This document shows positions 1 through 8,827 of a DNA stretch of 64,000 bases, in pieces. The DNA comes from Flavobacteriales bacterium UBA1937 (GTDB lineage Bacteria; Bacteroidota; Bacteroidia; Flavobacteriales; Weeksellaceae). The stretch covers positions 19,092 to 83,091 of the forward strand of contig DDFD01000028.1 of assembly GCA_002337005.1 (NCBI GenBank), in the 5' to 3' direction. Both the position numbers and the translations under genes were made by a program. The notes under the pieces were generated by a model. It saw only the letters and a list, made by a program, of their open reading frames with translations, searched no databases and was not told the DNA's origin. The first letter of the stretch is position 1; each line of letters opens with the position of its first letter.

Positions 1-11
1 TCTGCGTAAAC

Positions 12-19
12 TAAATTTG
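12..19 (+). promoter_or_regulatory. -7 promoter box for hemD
   Basis: TAAATTTG matches the Bacteroidetes -7 consensus TAnnTTTG and lies 36 bp before the hemD start codon. A TAA at 7-9, preceded by two sense codons, may be the end of an upstream gene outside the window, so hemD could also be co-transcribed with it. Confidence 0.4.
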
Positions 20-54
20 AAAACAACACAAAAAGGGAAGTTATCAATTCAAAA

Positions 55-735
55 ATGAAAATCCTTTTTACCAAAACAGGCATTGAAAATGAAGTTTCCA
101 AAAAAATGGAGACAGATTTTATCTGTGATTTTCAGGATTTTATCGCCATCGAAAAAATTAAAACCAAACCTTTTGATTTAAAGAATTATTCTTTGATTTT
201 CAGCAGCGTAAATGCGGTGAAATCTTTCTTTAAAAATAAATTTGAACCTCACGAAAGTTTCTTGAATCCTAAAAAATTTAATAAAATTTATGCCGTAGGT
301 TTTAAAACTAAATTAGAACTCAGGAAACAAGGTTTTGGAACGTTTAAAGTGACCAAACATGCAAGTGATTTGGCAGATTTCATTATTGATTACTGTCAAA
401 AGGAAAAATTTTTTCATTTTTGTGGAAACTTAGCATTAGATATTTTAGATGAAAAGCTTCCTTTGCAAAATATTTCTTACAAAAAAATAATCATCTACAA
501 AACGAATTTGCTCTACCCGAAAATTTCTGAAAATTATGATGCTATAGTTTTTTTTAGTCCAAGTGGAGTTCGTAGTTTTGCGAAGTTTAATTCTTTAGAA
601 AATTTGAAAATTTTTTCTATCGGACAAACCACAGAAAAAGAGTTGAAAAAATTCACCCAAAATAGAATTTTCACAAGTAAAGAAAGCAATTTAGAAGATT
701 TATTAAATATTATAAAGCAAAAAGCGGAAAGCTGA
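55..735 (+). CDS. hemD: uroporphyrinogen-III synthase
   Basis: A 226-residue protein of the usual HemD length. The enzyme closes and inverts ring D of hydroxymethylbilane to give uroporphyrinogen III in the cytoplasm. The sequence shows the low-conservation two-domain HemD pattern, with an S/T-rich turn near residues 48-52 (FSSVNAV) and a second similar one near residue 168 (FFSPSGVRSF), the half typical of the family C-terminal domain. It lies 17 bp upstream of hemE, the next enzyme in the pathway, on the same strand. The family diverges strongly, so part of the assignment rests on the neighbour. The last codons and the gap to hemE are AG-rich simple sequence. Confidence 0.85.
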   Translation: MKILFTKTGIENEVSKKMETDFICDFQDFIAIEKIKTKPFDLKNYSLIFSSVNAVKSFFKNKFEPHESFLNPKKFNKIYAVGFKTKLELRKQGFGTFKVTKHASDLADFIIDYCQKEKFFHFCGNLALDILDEKLPLQNISYKKIIIYKTNLLYPKISENYDAIVFFSPSGVRSFAKFNSLENLKIFSIGQTTEKELKKFTQNRIFTSKESNLEDLLNIIKQKAES

Positions 736-752
736 ATGCAGAAAGCAAAAAA

Positions 753-1778
753 ATGATTAAAAACGACTTATATTTAAGAGCATTGCGTGGCGAATCTGTA
801 GAAAGACCACCAGTTTGGATGATGAGACAAGCAGGAAGATATTTGCCGGAATTCATCGCGCTACGTGATCAATACGATTTTTTTACCCGCTGTCAAACTC
901 CAGAATTGGCAGCAGAAATCACTGTGCAACCAATTAGAAGATTTCCGCTAGATGCAGCGATTTTATTTTCTGATATTTTGGTAGTTCCACAAGCAATGGG
1001 AATTGATTTCAAAATGAAAGAATCAGTTGGACCTTGGTTAGACAACCCTATTAAAACTTTAGAACAAATAGAAAATCTACAAGTTTCTGCTGCGGAAGAA
1101 AACCTTCAATACGTTTATGATGCGATTGAAATCACTTTACAGAAATTAGAAAACGAAATTCCTTTAATCGGTTTTGCAGGTTCACCGTGGACTTTGCTTT
1201 GCTATTGTGTAGAAGGAAAAGGAAGTAAAGCTTTTGATGTTGCGAAATCTTTTTGTTTCCAAAAGCCAGAATTGGCGCATCTTCTTTTACAAAAAATTAC
1301 AGATGTTACTATTGCCTATCTTAAGAGAAAAGTACAAAGTGGCGTTTCTGCGGTACAGATTTTTGATTCTTGGGGAGGAATGCTTTCTCCGGAAGATTAT
1401 CAGGAATTTTCTTGGAAATACATCAATCAAATTGTAGAAGCTTTAGCTCCAGAAACTCACGTGGTGGTTTTTGCGAAAGGTTGTTGGTACGCTTTAGAAG
1501 AAATGACAAAATCTAGAGTTTCGGCTCTAGGTGTAGATTGGACGATTACTCCAGAATTGGCGAGAAAATTTACCGATAATTCTATAACACTTCAAGGAAA
1601 TTTTGATCCTGCAAGATTACATTCTTCGCCAGAAGTGATTAGAAAAATGGTTCACGAAATGATTGATAGATTTGGAAAAGATAAATATATTGCCAATCTA
1701 GGTCATGGAATTTTGCCGAATATTCCTTTAGAAAATGCCGAAGCTTTTATAAGAGCGGTAGTAGAATGGAACGGTTAA
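753..1778 (+). CDS. hemE: uroporphyrinogen decarboxylase
   Basis: Decarboxylates the four acetate side chains of uroporphyrinogen III to coproporphyrinogen III. The 341 residues match the family length. The N-terminal signature PPVWMMRQAGRYLPEF lies at residues 19-34, and the second signature, GFAGSPWTLLCYCVEG, near 140-157. It follows hemD by 17 bp, so the two are probably one transcript. A strong hairpin with a T-run follows 24 bp after the stop. Confidence 0.97.
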   Translation: MIKNDLYLRALRGESVERPPVWMMRQAGRYLPEFIALRDQYDFFTRCQTPELAAEITVQPIRRFPLDAAILFSDILVVPQAMGIDFKMKESVGPWLDNPIKTLEQIENLQVSAAEENLQYVYDAIEITLQKLENEIPLIGFAGSPWTLLCYCVEGKGSKAFDVAKSFCFQKPELAHLLLQKITDVTIAYLKRKVQSGVSAVQIFDSWGGMLSPEDYQEFSWKYINQIVEALAPETHVVVFAKGCWYALEEMTKSRVSALGVDWTITPELARKFTDNSITLQGNFDPARLHSSPEVIRKMVHEMIDRFGKDKYIANLGHGILPNIPLENAEAFIRAVVEWNG

Positions 1779-1801
1779 AAACCTATTTTTATATAAAAAA
1801 C

Positions 1802-1832
1802 AAAATCCTCAGAGTTTTCTGAGGATTTTTTT
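1802..1832. terminator. bidirectional terminator between hemE and nitroreductase gene
   Basis: A 12-bp perfect stem (AAAATCCTCAGA / TCTGAGGATTTT) with a 4-nt loop is followed by a T-run on the plus strand; on the minus strand it is also followed by T-rich sequence. It sits between the convergent stops of hemE and the nitroreductase gene and can serve both. Confidence 0.85.
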
Positions 1833-1833
1833 A

Positions 1834-2466
1834 TTACTTCACTTCTGTGATAAATTTTTCTTTCGGTTTTCTTACTTTTACTAGTTTTTCTAACCAATCT
1901 TTTTCTGAATCTCTGTAACCAAGAGGTAAAAGTAAAACGCTTCTCAATCCTTTTTCTCTTAAACCAAGAATTTCATCTACTTTTTCTGGGCTGAAACCCT
2001 CCATTGGAGTAGCATCTACACCTTCGAAAGCAGCTGCAATAATCGCTGCGCCAAATGCAATATACGCTTGTTTAGCAGTGTGCACGAAATTTTCTTCGGC
2101 AGTTTTGGGTACATAAGCATTCAAAAGGAAATTTCTGTAATTTTCAAAACCTTCATTAGTTCCTCCACGTGTTTCATTGGTTAAATCAAACATATAGTTG
2201 ATTCTTTCTGCGGTATAAGTATCCCAAGCTGCGAAAACCAAAACGTGAGAAGCATCTGCAACCTGTGGTTGATTGCTGGCGGCTTCTTTCAACTGGTTTT
2301 TAACATCCTGATTGCTTACTACAAATATCTCAAAAGGTTGTAAACCGCTAGATGTAGGAGCAAGGCGTGCTGCTTCTAAAATTCTTTCTACTTTTTCATC
2401 ACTCACTTTTTCGCCGTTCATTGCTTTTGCAGCGTATCTCCATTGTAATTTATCTAATAATTCCAT
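1834..2466 (-). CDS. NAD(P)H-dependent nitroreductase family oxidoreductase
   Basis: An FMN-dependent nitroreductase/dihydropteridine-reductase-like enzyme of about 210 residues. The N-terminus shows the family pattern (LLDKLQWRYAAKAM, then RILEAARLAPTSSGLQPFE around residues 28-46), with the flavin-binding arginine and the SSxxxQP segment. The C-terminal region has a GLREKGLRSVLLLPLGYR stretch typical of NfsB-type proteins. I place the start at the ATG at 2466 rather than the in-frame ATG at 2487, because the -7 promoter box overlaps the upstream ATG. The physiological substrate cannot be told from sequence; NfsB-like quinone or nitroaromatic reduction is the family precedent. Confidence 0.9.
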   Translation of the reverse strand: MELLDKLQWRYAAKAMNGEKVSDEKVERILEAARLAPTSSGLQPFEIFVVSNQDVKNQLKEAASNQPQVADASHVLVFAAWDTYTAERINYMFDLTNETRGGTNEGFENYRNFLLNAYVPKTAEENFVHTAKQAYIAFGAAIIAAAFEGVDATPMEGFSPEKVDEILGLREKGLRSVLLLPLGYRDSEKDWLEKLVKVRKPKEKFITEVK

Positions 2467-2484
2467 TTTATAAAAATTTTTCTG

Positions 2485-2492
2485 CAAAGTTA
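2485..2492 (-). promoter_or_regulatory. -7 promoter box of nitroreductase gene
   Basis: Reads TAACTTTG on the minus strand, a match to TAnnTTTG. It predicts a transcript starting roughly 12 nt before the ATG at 2466, which decides that start over the one at 2487. Confidence 0.6.
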
Positions 2493-2571
2493 ATACGTAA
2501 AATGGCGTATTGTCATTGATTTATGTTAAGAAAGAGATAGAAAAAATGAACCGTAAAAACTTGACAAAATT

Positions 2572-4077
2572 TTACTTATTCAATTCCAAAAGTGGCTCAA
2601 TGTATTGTCTGTCATTACAAAGACGAGGCACTTTGTTTTGTCCGCCCAATTTTCCTCGAGATTCCATCCATTGATAGAAAAGTTGAGGTTTTGCAGTATG
2701 TATAATTGGCGGATTAAGCGTCATATTGAGATAACGTTTCGCTTCATAATCAGAATTGATGGACTTCAATGTTTCATCGAAAATTTTAGAAAAATGTTCT
2801 AAATTATTCGGGTGATGAGAAAACTCTAACAACCATTCGTGCGCGCCAGATTTTCCTTCGCTCATAAAAACAGGAGCACCTGTGTAATCTAAAATATGAG
2901 CTTCGGTTGCATCACAAGCTTTTTTGAGGGCGGTTTCTACATTGTCTATCATGAGTTCTTCACCAAAGGCATTAATGTAATGTTTGGTTCTGCCAGAAAT
3001 CTGAATTCTATGTGGTGATAGAGACGTAAATTTCACGGTGTCACCTATAAGATAGCGCCAAAGTCCGCCGTTGGTAGAAATAACAACAGCATAATTTTTC
3101 CCAAGTTCTACTTCTCCTAGCGGAATAGCCTGAAGATTGTTTCTATCAAATTTATCCATTGGAATAAATTCATAGAAAATGCCATAATCTAGCATTAGAA
3201 GCATCTCATCACTTCCGCTTCTGTCTTGGATTCCGAAGAAACCTTCTGAAGCGTTGTAAATTTCATAATAATTAATGTCTTTGCCAATGATTTTTCGGTA
3301 TTGTTCTTTATAGGGTTTAAAACTAATTCCACCGTGGAAAAAAACCTCTAAATTCGGGAAAACGTCTGAAATATTACCTTTTCCTGTTTCTGCTAAAATT
3401 CTTTGTAGCAAAACCATCATCCAACTTGGTACACCAGTTAAGCTGCCTACGTCTTGGTTTTTTACTTCGGAGACGATGGCTTTTAGTTTGGTTTCCCATT
3501 CTGACATTAGTGAGGTTTTTTTGCTAGGAACGGTAGTGATTTCTATCCAAAAAGGTAAATTTTCTATCAAAATAGCAGATAAATCTCCAAATTTGGTATT
3601 GAAGCTTTCGTAGAGTTCTGAGCTGCCTCCTAATCTTAAATTTTTATTGAGAAATAGTTGATTATCAGGATGATTATTGGCATAAATGGAGATTAAATCT
3701 TTACCTGCTTTATAATGACATTCTTCTAAACTTTCGTCTGTAATTGGGATGTATTTGCTCTTGGCATTGGTGGTGCCAGATGATTTGGCAAATTGGCGGA
3801 TGATGCCTGGCCAGATAATATCTTTTTGACCTTGCCTTGCTTTTTCTATGTAAGGTTCAAATTCTTCGTAATTTACGATGGGAACTTGTTGCTGAAAATC
3901 TCTGTAAGAAGAGATGTCTTTGAAGCCATATTTTTTTCCGTATTCTGTTTCGTCTGCGTGAAAAAGTTGTGAGAAAAGTACGCCTTGTTGTGTTTCAATA
4001 GGATGATTCATAAAATTCTGAATCTGGTCTATTCTTTGCCTGATAAACCAATTAACTGCCATATTGAAAAGTGCCAT
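2572..4077 (-). CDS. GH3 family acyl-acid amido synthetase-like protein
   Basis: About 500 residues, resembling the GH3 (auxin-responsive promoter) family of the ANL adenylating superfamily. Plant members join amino acids to acyl acids such as auxin or jasmonate; the substrate of the Bacteroidetes proteins is unknown to me. Visible family landmarks are the ATP-loop-like SSGTTNAKSKYIP near residue 105, a YNASEGFFG-type segment in the middle, and the ISGRTKHYINAFGEEL hinge region near residue 365. The start at 4077 (MALFNMAVNWF) fits homologues and the -7 box at 4091-4098; the in-frame ATG at 4086 would lie at the expected transcription start. It stands alone between a nitroreductase gene and a bacilliredoxin gene. 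Confidence 0.85.
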   Translation of the reverse strand: MALFNMAVNWFIRQRIDQIQNFMNHPIETQQGVLFSQLFHADETEYGKKYGFKDISSYRDFQQQVPIVNYEEFEPYIEKARQGQKDIIWPGIIRQFAKSSGTTNAKSKYIPITDESLEECHYKAGKDLISIYANNHPDNQLFLNKNLRLGGSSELYESFNTKFGDLSAILIENLPFWIEITTVPSKKTSLMSEWETKLKAIVSEVKNQDVGSLTGVPSWMMVLLQRILAETGKGNISDVFPNLEVFFHGGISFKPYKEQYRKIIGKDINYYEIYNASEGFFGIQDRSGSDEMLLMLDYGIFYEFIPMDKFDRNNLQAIPLGEVELGKNYAVVISTNGGLWRYLIGDTVKFTSLSPHRIQISGRTKHYINAFGEELMIDNVETALKKACDATEAHILDYTGAPVFMSEGKSGAHEWLLEFSHHPNNLEHFSKIFDETLKSINSDYEAKRYLNMTLNPPIIHTAKPQLFYQWMESRGKLGGQNKVPRLCNDRQYIEPLLELNK

Positions 4078-4090
4078 TGTTGCCATTGCT

Positions 4091-4098
4091 CAAATTTA
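4091..4098 (-). promoter_or_regulatory. -7 promoter box of GH3 gene
   Basis: TAAATTTG on the minus strand, 13 bp before the ATG at 4077. The very short leader argues for the downstream start codon. Confidence 0.55.
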
Positions 4099-4332
4099 AT
4101 AAAAAAACTGAACGAGAGAAATGAAAATTGGCTTAAATTTTCTGAGATGCATAATTAAAAAAAACGAGTTGAATATGCGCGAAGGATGGTAGTGAAAATC
4201 CTTTTTAAATTTTAGAAGTAAGGAATGGTGATGGGAAAATTTAAAAAGATTGTAACGAACAGCCTGACCTGAGGTGTTGGGAATGTGGCTGTGGAAGGGC
4301 GCGCCAAAATTTTAGATTTTTTAAAAATAAAA
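4099..4332. other. gene-free stretch with a GC-richer repeat-like segment
   Basis: No convincing ORF. Positions about 4176-4310 are clearly richer in G and C than the flanks and include GCGCGAAGGATGGTAGTG, a GCCTGACCTGAGG segment and the 8-bp palindrome GGCGCGCC (4298-4305 region). I suspect a dispersed non-coding repeat common in Chryseobacterium-type genomes, but only one copy is in view here. Confidence 0.35.
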
Positions 4333-4360
4333 AATCCGCTCTAAAAAATTAGAACGGATT
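4333..4360 (-). terminator. terminator of bacilliredoxin gene
   Basis: A 12-bp stem with one mismatch (AATCCGTTCTAA / TTAGAGCGGATT on the minus strand) and a 4-nt loop, followed by a T-rich run. It lies 25 bp past the stop codon of the bacilliredoxin gene. Confidence 0.8.
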
Positions 4361-4385
4361 GGGGGAATATTTTCTCAAAAAAAAA

Positions 4386-4796
4386 TTAACAAAATTCCTC
4401 GTAAGCTGCTTGTAAATTGGCAGCTATGGCACCGGCAGGATTTCCTTCGATGTGGTGTCTCTCTAGCATGTGCACTAATTCTCCGTCTTTGAAAAGTGCT
4501 ACACAAGGTGAGCTTGGAGGAAATGGAGCGAAGTGTTTTCTGGCTTCTGCTACAGCATCGGTATCGAAACCTGCAAAAACGGTGGTTAAATGGTCTGGTT
4601 TTTTGTCACCAGTTAATGAATAAATAACGCCTGGTCTGGCTGCGCCTGCTGCACAACCACACACAGAATTTACCATAACTAGGGTAGTTCCTGATTGTTT
4701 AAGCGCTTCGTTTACTTGTTCAGGTGTGGTAAGGTCTTGGAAACCTTTATCTGTAAGTTCTGCCTTCATGGGCATTACTAATTCTGCTGGATACAT
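4386..4796 (-). CDS. BrxA/BrxB family bacilliredoxin
   Basis: A 136-residue protein of the YphP/YqiW family with a thioredoxin-like fold. In Firmicutes these remove bacillithiol from S-bacillithiolated proteins. The signature CGC lies at residues 46-48 within SVCGCAAGAARPG, and the C-terminal LERHHIEG motif typical of the family is present. Bacteroidetes also carry this family; whether this organism makes bacillithiol cannot be judged from the window. It is monocistronic, with its own terminator. Confidence 0.93.
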   Translation of the reverse strand: MYPAELVMPMKAELTDKGFQDLTTPEQVNEALKQSGTTLVMVNSVCGCAAGAARPGVIYSLTGDKKPDHLTTVFAGFDTDAVAEARKHFAPFPPSSPCVALFKDGELVHMLERHHIEGNPAGAIAANLQAAYEEFC

Positions 4797-4931
4797 ATTA
4801 TATTAAGTTTATAAGTTAAAAAATGAATATTTCGTTTGCAAATTTACTATTAAAATTTTAAAATTTCTATCTATATATTTTATCAAAAGTATGCCAAAAA
4901 TCTATTAAGACATTTTGACTCTTTTTAAAAA

Positions 4932-4960
4932 AAATTGCCAAAGATATCTTTGGCAATTTT
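4932..4960. terminator. terminator of yqeY-like gene
   Basis: A near-perfect palindrome (AAATTGCCAAAGA / TCTTTGGCAATTT) with T-runs on both sides. It lies 24 bp past the stop codon at 4985 and ends the dcw-linked minus-strand transcript; it could also act from the other side. Confidence 0.85.
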
Positions 4961-4984
4961 TGGGTAATTGTACTGAAAATTTAA

Positions 4985-5431
4985 TTAAGATAATAACTTC
5001 TTTACCATTTCGGAGATTGATTTTCCGTCTGATTTTCCGGCTAAAGCTTTGGAAGCGGTTCCCATTACTTTTCCTAAATCTTTGATGGATTCTGCCCCTG
5101 TTTCGGTAATTATTTTTTTGATTTCTGCTTCTAGTTCTTCTGCGGTAAGCTGGGCAGGTAAAAACTGCTCTATAACTTTCATCTGTGCTGCTTCTACTTC
5201 TGCCAAATCTGTTCTGTTTTGCGCTACAAATTGTTCATAAGAATCTTTGCGCTGTTTAATCATTCTTTGTAAAATAGCAATTTCTTGTTCTGCGGAAACA
5301 TCTGCGCCTTTGGCTTCTGTTTTTAGCAAAAGGATTTGAGATTTTACGGCTCTCAGAGAGTCTAGAGCTACTTTGTCTTTCTCTCTCATTGCGGTTTTAA
5401 TCGCTTCGTTTATGGTAAGTTCTAATGACAT
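4985..5431 (-). CDS. GatB/YqeY domain-containing protein
   Basis: A 148-residue all-helical YqeY family protein, related to the tail domain of the amidotransferase subunit GatB. Residues 1-25 (LTINEAIKTAMREKDKVALDSLR) and the C-terminal half (DLGKVMGTASKALAGKSDGK) match the family. It is proposed to act on tRNA charging because of the GatB tail homology, but its role is not established. It follows ftsZ by 63 bp on the same strand, as often seen in Flavobacteriia, and is probably the last gene of the dcw transcript. Confidence 0.9.
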   Translation of the reverse strand: MSLELTINEAIKTAMREKDKVALDSLRAVKSQILLLKTEAKGADVSAEQEIAILQRMIKQRKDSYEQFVAQNRTDLAEVEAAQMKVIEQFLPAQLTAEELEAEIKKIITETGAESIKDLGKVMGTASKALAGKSDGKSISEMVKKLLS

Positions 5432-5494
5432 TTTATTATGTTTTGGTTTTTGGCAATTAGCTTTTAAAGTTTAGCTAATTGCGAAAAATAATTA

Positions 5495-7387
5495 TTAATC
5501 TACATCTTTGTTCAAAAATTTATTTTCTCTAAGACTCACTCTTCCGTTGTTTTCTGAAAGGAAGCTAGAAATCTGCTGTTGAGAAGGGTTTTCTTGTCCA
5601 ATATTGATGTTTTTTCTCTTAAATGCAGGAATTGTTTCAAATTCGTTTTCGTTTTCTAAAGTTTGGTAACGAGAATTGAATTCTTTTAGTTTATTTCTTC
5701 TTTCCTGAACTTTGTCTGAGGCTACATTTTTTTCAATGAATTTGAATTCTTCTTTCGCTTCAGCCTGAGGAATTTCTGTTGGTTTTTCTTCTTCGGTTAC
5801 AGATTTAAAACTTGGTTTAATCTCATCTGCATCTTTGGTGAAAGAAAAAGTGAATTCTACTGGTCTGTCTTGAACGAAAGTTTTAGTTTCTGCTACAGGT
5901 TCTGTAATTTCTGATGTTTTTTCCTCTACCTGAAACTTAATTTCTTCTTTTTTTTCTTCTACAAAAAAGTTAACTTCTTCTGATTTTGGAGTGATTTTCT
6001 TTTCTTCAGTTTCGAAAGAGAAAGATTGAGTTTCTATAATTTCTTCGTCATCAAAGTTGAAAAGCTCTAGAACGCCAGATTCTTTTTCTTCTACTTCAAA
6101 GGATTCTGTATAGCTTTCGATAATAGGATTTTCGTCTTCAAAGAATTTTATTTCTTCTACTTTTTCTTGCACTGCAATTTCTTCTGACTCAAAATTTTGA
6201 GAAAAATGATTGGTGGGGAAATCTGGTTTTACATTATCATTATTATCATCTAATAGAAAAACATTTTTGTTTTCTCTTGTAGAAGGAGTTTCTGTTCTTT
6301 CTTTAGAAGAACTTCTGTCAAAAGGTGATTCTCTTCTTGGTCTGTCTGATGGAGAATCATCTAGAGTGTATTTTATTTTTTCTGTAGGACCAGAGTATTT
6401 TTGATCATCAGCAGAAAAACCTGTTGCAATAACCAAAACACTGATTGCATCTCCCAATTCTGGGTCTGTTCCTACCCCGAAAATAATATCTGCGGTATTG
6501 CCTGCTTCGCGCTGAATATGGTCATTAATTGTACCAATTTCGTCCATTGTGGCCTCTTCGTTTCCACTTCTGATAAGGAGTAGAACGTTTTTAGCACCTG
6601 TGATTTTGTTATCATTTAATAATGGAGAATCTAGAGCTTTTTTCACGGCTTCTTCTGCTTTGTTTTCGCCAGAAGCAGTACCAGTTGACATTAAAGCGGT
6701 GCCAGAATTTTGTAAAACTGAACGCGCATCACGGAAGTCAATATTTACATCAAAATAACCTGTGATTACTTCTGCCATTCCTTTAGCGGCGTTAGCAAGA
6801 ACTTCATCTGCTTTTGCAAATCCAGACTTGAAGCCCAAATTACCAAATTGCTGACGAAGTTTATCATTATTAATAACGATAAGAGAATCTACACTATTTC
6901 TAAGTTTTTCTAAACCTAATTCTGCTTGATCTAGTCTTCTTTTCCCTTCAAAACTAAAAGGTACGGTTACAATACCGATGGTTAAAATGCCCATTTCTTT
7001 GGCAATTTTTGCAATCACTGGTGCAGCACCAGTACCAGTACCACCACCCATTCCTGCGGTTATGAAAACCATTTTGGTTCCTTGACCGAGAACAGATTTT
7101 ATTTCGTCTATGCTTTCTATAGCAGATTTTTCTCCAACTTCTGGGTCTGCACCAGCACCTAAACCTTCGGTAATGGCAACGCCTAATTGTACTTTGGTAG
7201 AAATAGGATTATTATCTAGAGTCTGGGCATCTGTATTACAAATGATAAAATCTACGCCATTTATTCCTTTTTCGTACATATGTTTCAGTGCATTGTTACC
7301 ACCACCACCTACGCCAATTACTTTGATGATAGATGAAGTACCTTTTGGTAAATCAAATGAAAATCCTGTATTAAATGTATTTTCCAT
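5495..7387 (-). CDS. ftsZ: cell division protein FtsZ
   Basis: Tubulin-like GTPase that polymerises into the division ring. At 630 residues it is much longer than the 380 or so of E. coli FtsZ, owing to a long acidic linker (about residues 345-580) rich in E, K, F and I. The nucleotide-binding GVGGGGNNAL lies at residues 25-34 and the tubulin signature GGGTGTG at 114-120. The T7 loop reads NIDFRDA, keeping both catalytic-type aspartates. The conserved C-terminal peptide, IPAFKRK at about 586-592, is not terminal: some 38 residues follow it. It lies between ftsA and the yqeY-like gene. Confidence 0.98.
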   Translation of the reverse strand: MENTFNTGFSFDLPKGTSSIIKVIGVGGGGNNALKHMYEKGINGVDFIICNTDAQTLDNNPISTKVQLGVAITEGLGAGADPEVGEKSAIESIDEIKSVLGQGTKMVFITAGMGGGTGTGAAPVIAKIAKEMGILTIGIVTVPFSFEGKRRLDQAELGLEKLRNSVDSLIVINNDKLRQQFGNLGFKSGFAKADEVLANAAKGMAEVITGYFDVNIDFRDARSVLQNSGTALMSTGTASGENKAEEAVKKALDSPLLNDNKITGAKNVLLLIRSGNEEATMDEIGTINDHIQREAGNTADIIFGVGTDPELGDAISVLVIATGFSADDQKYSGPTEKIKYTLDDSPSDRPRRESPFDRSSSKERTETPSTRENKNVFLLDDNNDNVKPDFPTNHFSQNFESEEIAVQEKVEEIKFFEDENPIIESYTESFEVEEKESGVLELFNFDDEEIIETQSFSFETEEKKITPKSEEVNFFVEEKKEEIKFQVEEKTSEITEPVAETKTFVQDRPVEFTFSFTKDADEIKPSFKSVTEEEKPTEIPQAEAKEEFKFIEKNVASDKVQERRNKLKEFNSRYQTLENENEFETIPAFKRKNINIGQENPSQQQISSFLSENNGRVSLRENKFLNKDVD

Positions 7388-7429
7388 ATTTCTTGATGTA
7401 AATATTATTAAACTATTATGGTTATGTTT

Positions 7430-8809
7430 TTATTCTACTTCTTCGAAGAATTTTTTTACTTTTTCTAAAATGGTTTGTCCGAAAGTCAGTTTGCTTCCTT
7501 TCTTTTTTTCTGGCTGAGGTTTTGGCTCTTCTGCTGGTTGAGGTATTATTGTTTGTTCTGACATTGCTTCAACCGTTTTTAGAGCTTCTTGTACTGGCTC
7601 TGGTGCAGGTGTTTCTTCTGCATAATATTCCTCAGATTGTTTTTTATCTCTTATTTTTAAACTTTCCATTAATAAACCAATGGAAGTAGCAAATTCTGGA
7701 GATTTCAGATATTGGTTTTTATCATTGGCAATGTATTCATTAGCAAAACCTATTCTAGCATCAAAACCTGTAATATAATTGGCTAGCTGACGAAGATTTT
7801 TAAGATTAGAACCACCACCAGTGAGAACAATACCAGCGATTAGTTTTCTCTTTTGTTCATAAGCTCCGTAAGCTTTTAATTCTGTATTTACCATTTCTAG
7901 AATTTCTTCTACTCTGGCATTAATGATGCTTGCCAAAGATTTCAGAGAAATTTCTTTGTCTGGTCTTCCGTGTAATCCTGGGATGGTAACATACGTAGAA
8001 TCTTTTTCTAAATCTGGAACCGCAGACCCGAATTTTACCTTCAGTTGTTCTGCGTGTTTTTCTATGATAGAACAACCTTCTTTGATGTCGTCTGTAATTA
8101 TGCCTCCACCATAAGGAATTACACAAGTATGACGAATAATATTATCCTTGAAAATTGCAATATCTGTAGTACCACCACCAATATCTACAATGGCGACACC
8201 CGCTTCTTTTTCTTCTTTGGTAAGAACAGCTTCAGAAGAAGCAAGAGGTTCTAGCGTAAGTGCTTCCATTTCTAGACCCGCTTCTTTTACACATCTTGCA
8301 ATATTTCTAATGCTTCCCATTTGCCCAACTACAACGTGGAAATTAGCTTCTAAACGTTTGCCATGCATCCCGATTGGTTCTTGTATTTCGCCTTCAGAAT
8401 CTACTTTGTATTCTTGCGGAAGAACGTGGATTATTTCTTCACCAGGAAGCATGACTAATTTTTTTACCTGATCTTTTAGTGCTTCTATATCATCTTCGGT
8501 GATGTAGGCTTCAGGATTTTCTCTCATTATATAATCAGAATGCTGTAAACTACGGATGTGTTTACCTGCAATCCCGACGGTTACTTTTTTAATGGGTACG
8601 CCAGCAGATTTTTCCGCCTCTGAAATGGCAGCTGTAATAGAACTTATGGTCTGAGAAATATTATTGACAATGCCTTTATGCACTCCCAAACTTTTACTTT
8701 TCCCAACGCCCAAAACTTCTATTTTGCCGTGCGAATTTTTTCTACCAACAATGGCTACTATTTTGGTAGTACCGATGTCTAGTCCTACTGAATAATCTTG
8801 TGTTTCCAT
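7430..8809 (-). CDS. ftsA: cell division protein FtsA
   Basis: Actin-like ATPase that ties FtsZ filaments to the membrane and recruits later division proteins. The phosphate-1 motif VGLDIGTTKIVAIVG lies near residues 8-22 and the phosphate-2 motif IVDIGGGTTDIAIF near 208. The last 19 residues (LTFGQTILEKVKKFFEEVE) form the amphipathic membrane-targeting helix, after a proline/glutamate-rich linker. It begins 18 bp after ftsQ and ends 42 bp before ftsZ, the classical order. Confidence 0.97.
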   Translation of the reverse strand: METQDYSVGLDIGTTKIVAIVGRKNSHGKIEVLGVGKSKSLGVHKGIVNNISQTISSITAAISEAEKSAGVPIKKVTVGIAGKHIRSLQHSDYIMRENPEAYITEDDIEALKDQVKKLVMLPGEEIIHVLPQEYKVDSEGEIQEPIGMHGKRLEANFHVVVGQMGSIRNIARCVKEAGLEMEALTLEPLASSEAVLTKEEKEAGVAIVDIGGGTTDIAIFKDNIIRHTCVIPYGGGIITDDIKEGCSIIEKHAEQLKVKFGSAVPDLEKDSTYVTIPGLHGRPDKEISLKSLASIINARVEEILEMVNTELKAYGAYEQKRKLIAGIVLTGGGSNLKNLRQLANYITGFDARIGFANEYIANDKNQYLKSPEFATSIGLLMESLKIRDKKQSEEYYAEETPAPEPVQEALKTVEAMSEQTIIPQPAEEPKPQPEKKKGSKLTFGQTILEKVKKFFEEVE

Positions 8810-8827
8810 ATATTGCTGTTCTCTTTT

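Noticed and set aside
7110..7517. 135-codon plus-strand frame antisense to ftsZ/ftsA
   Set aside because: Shadow of two clearly coding genes on the minus strand.
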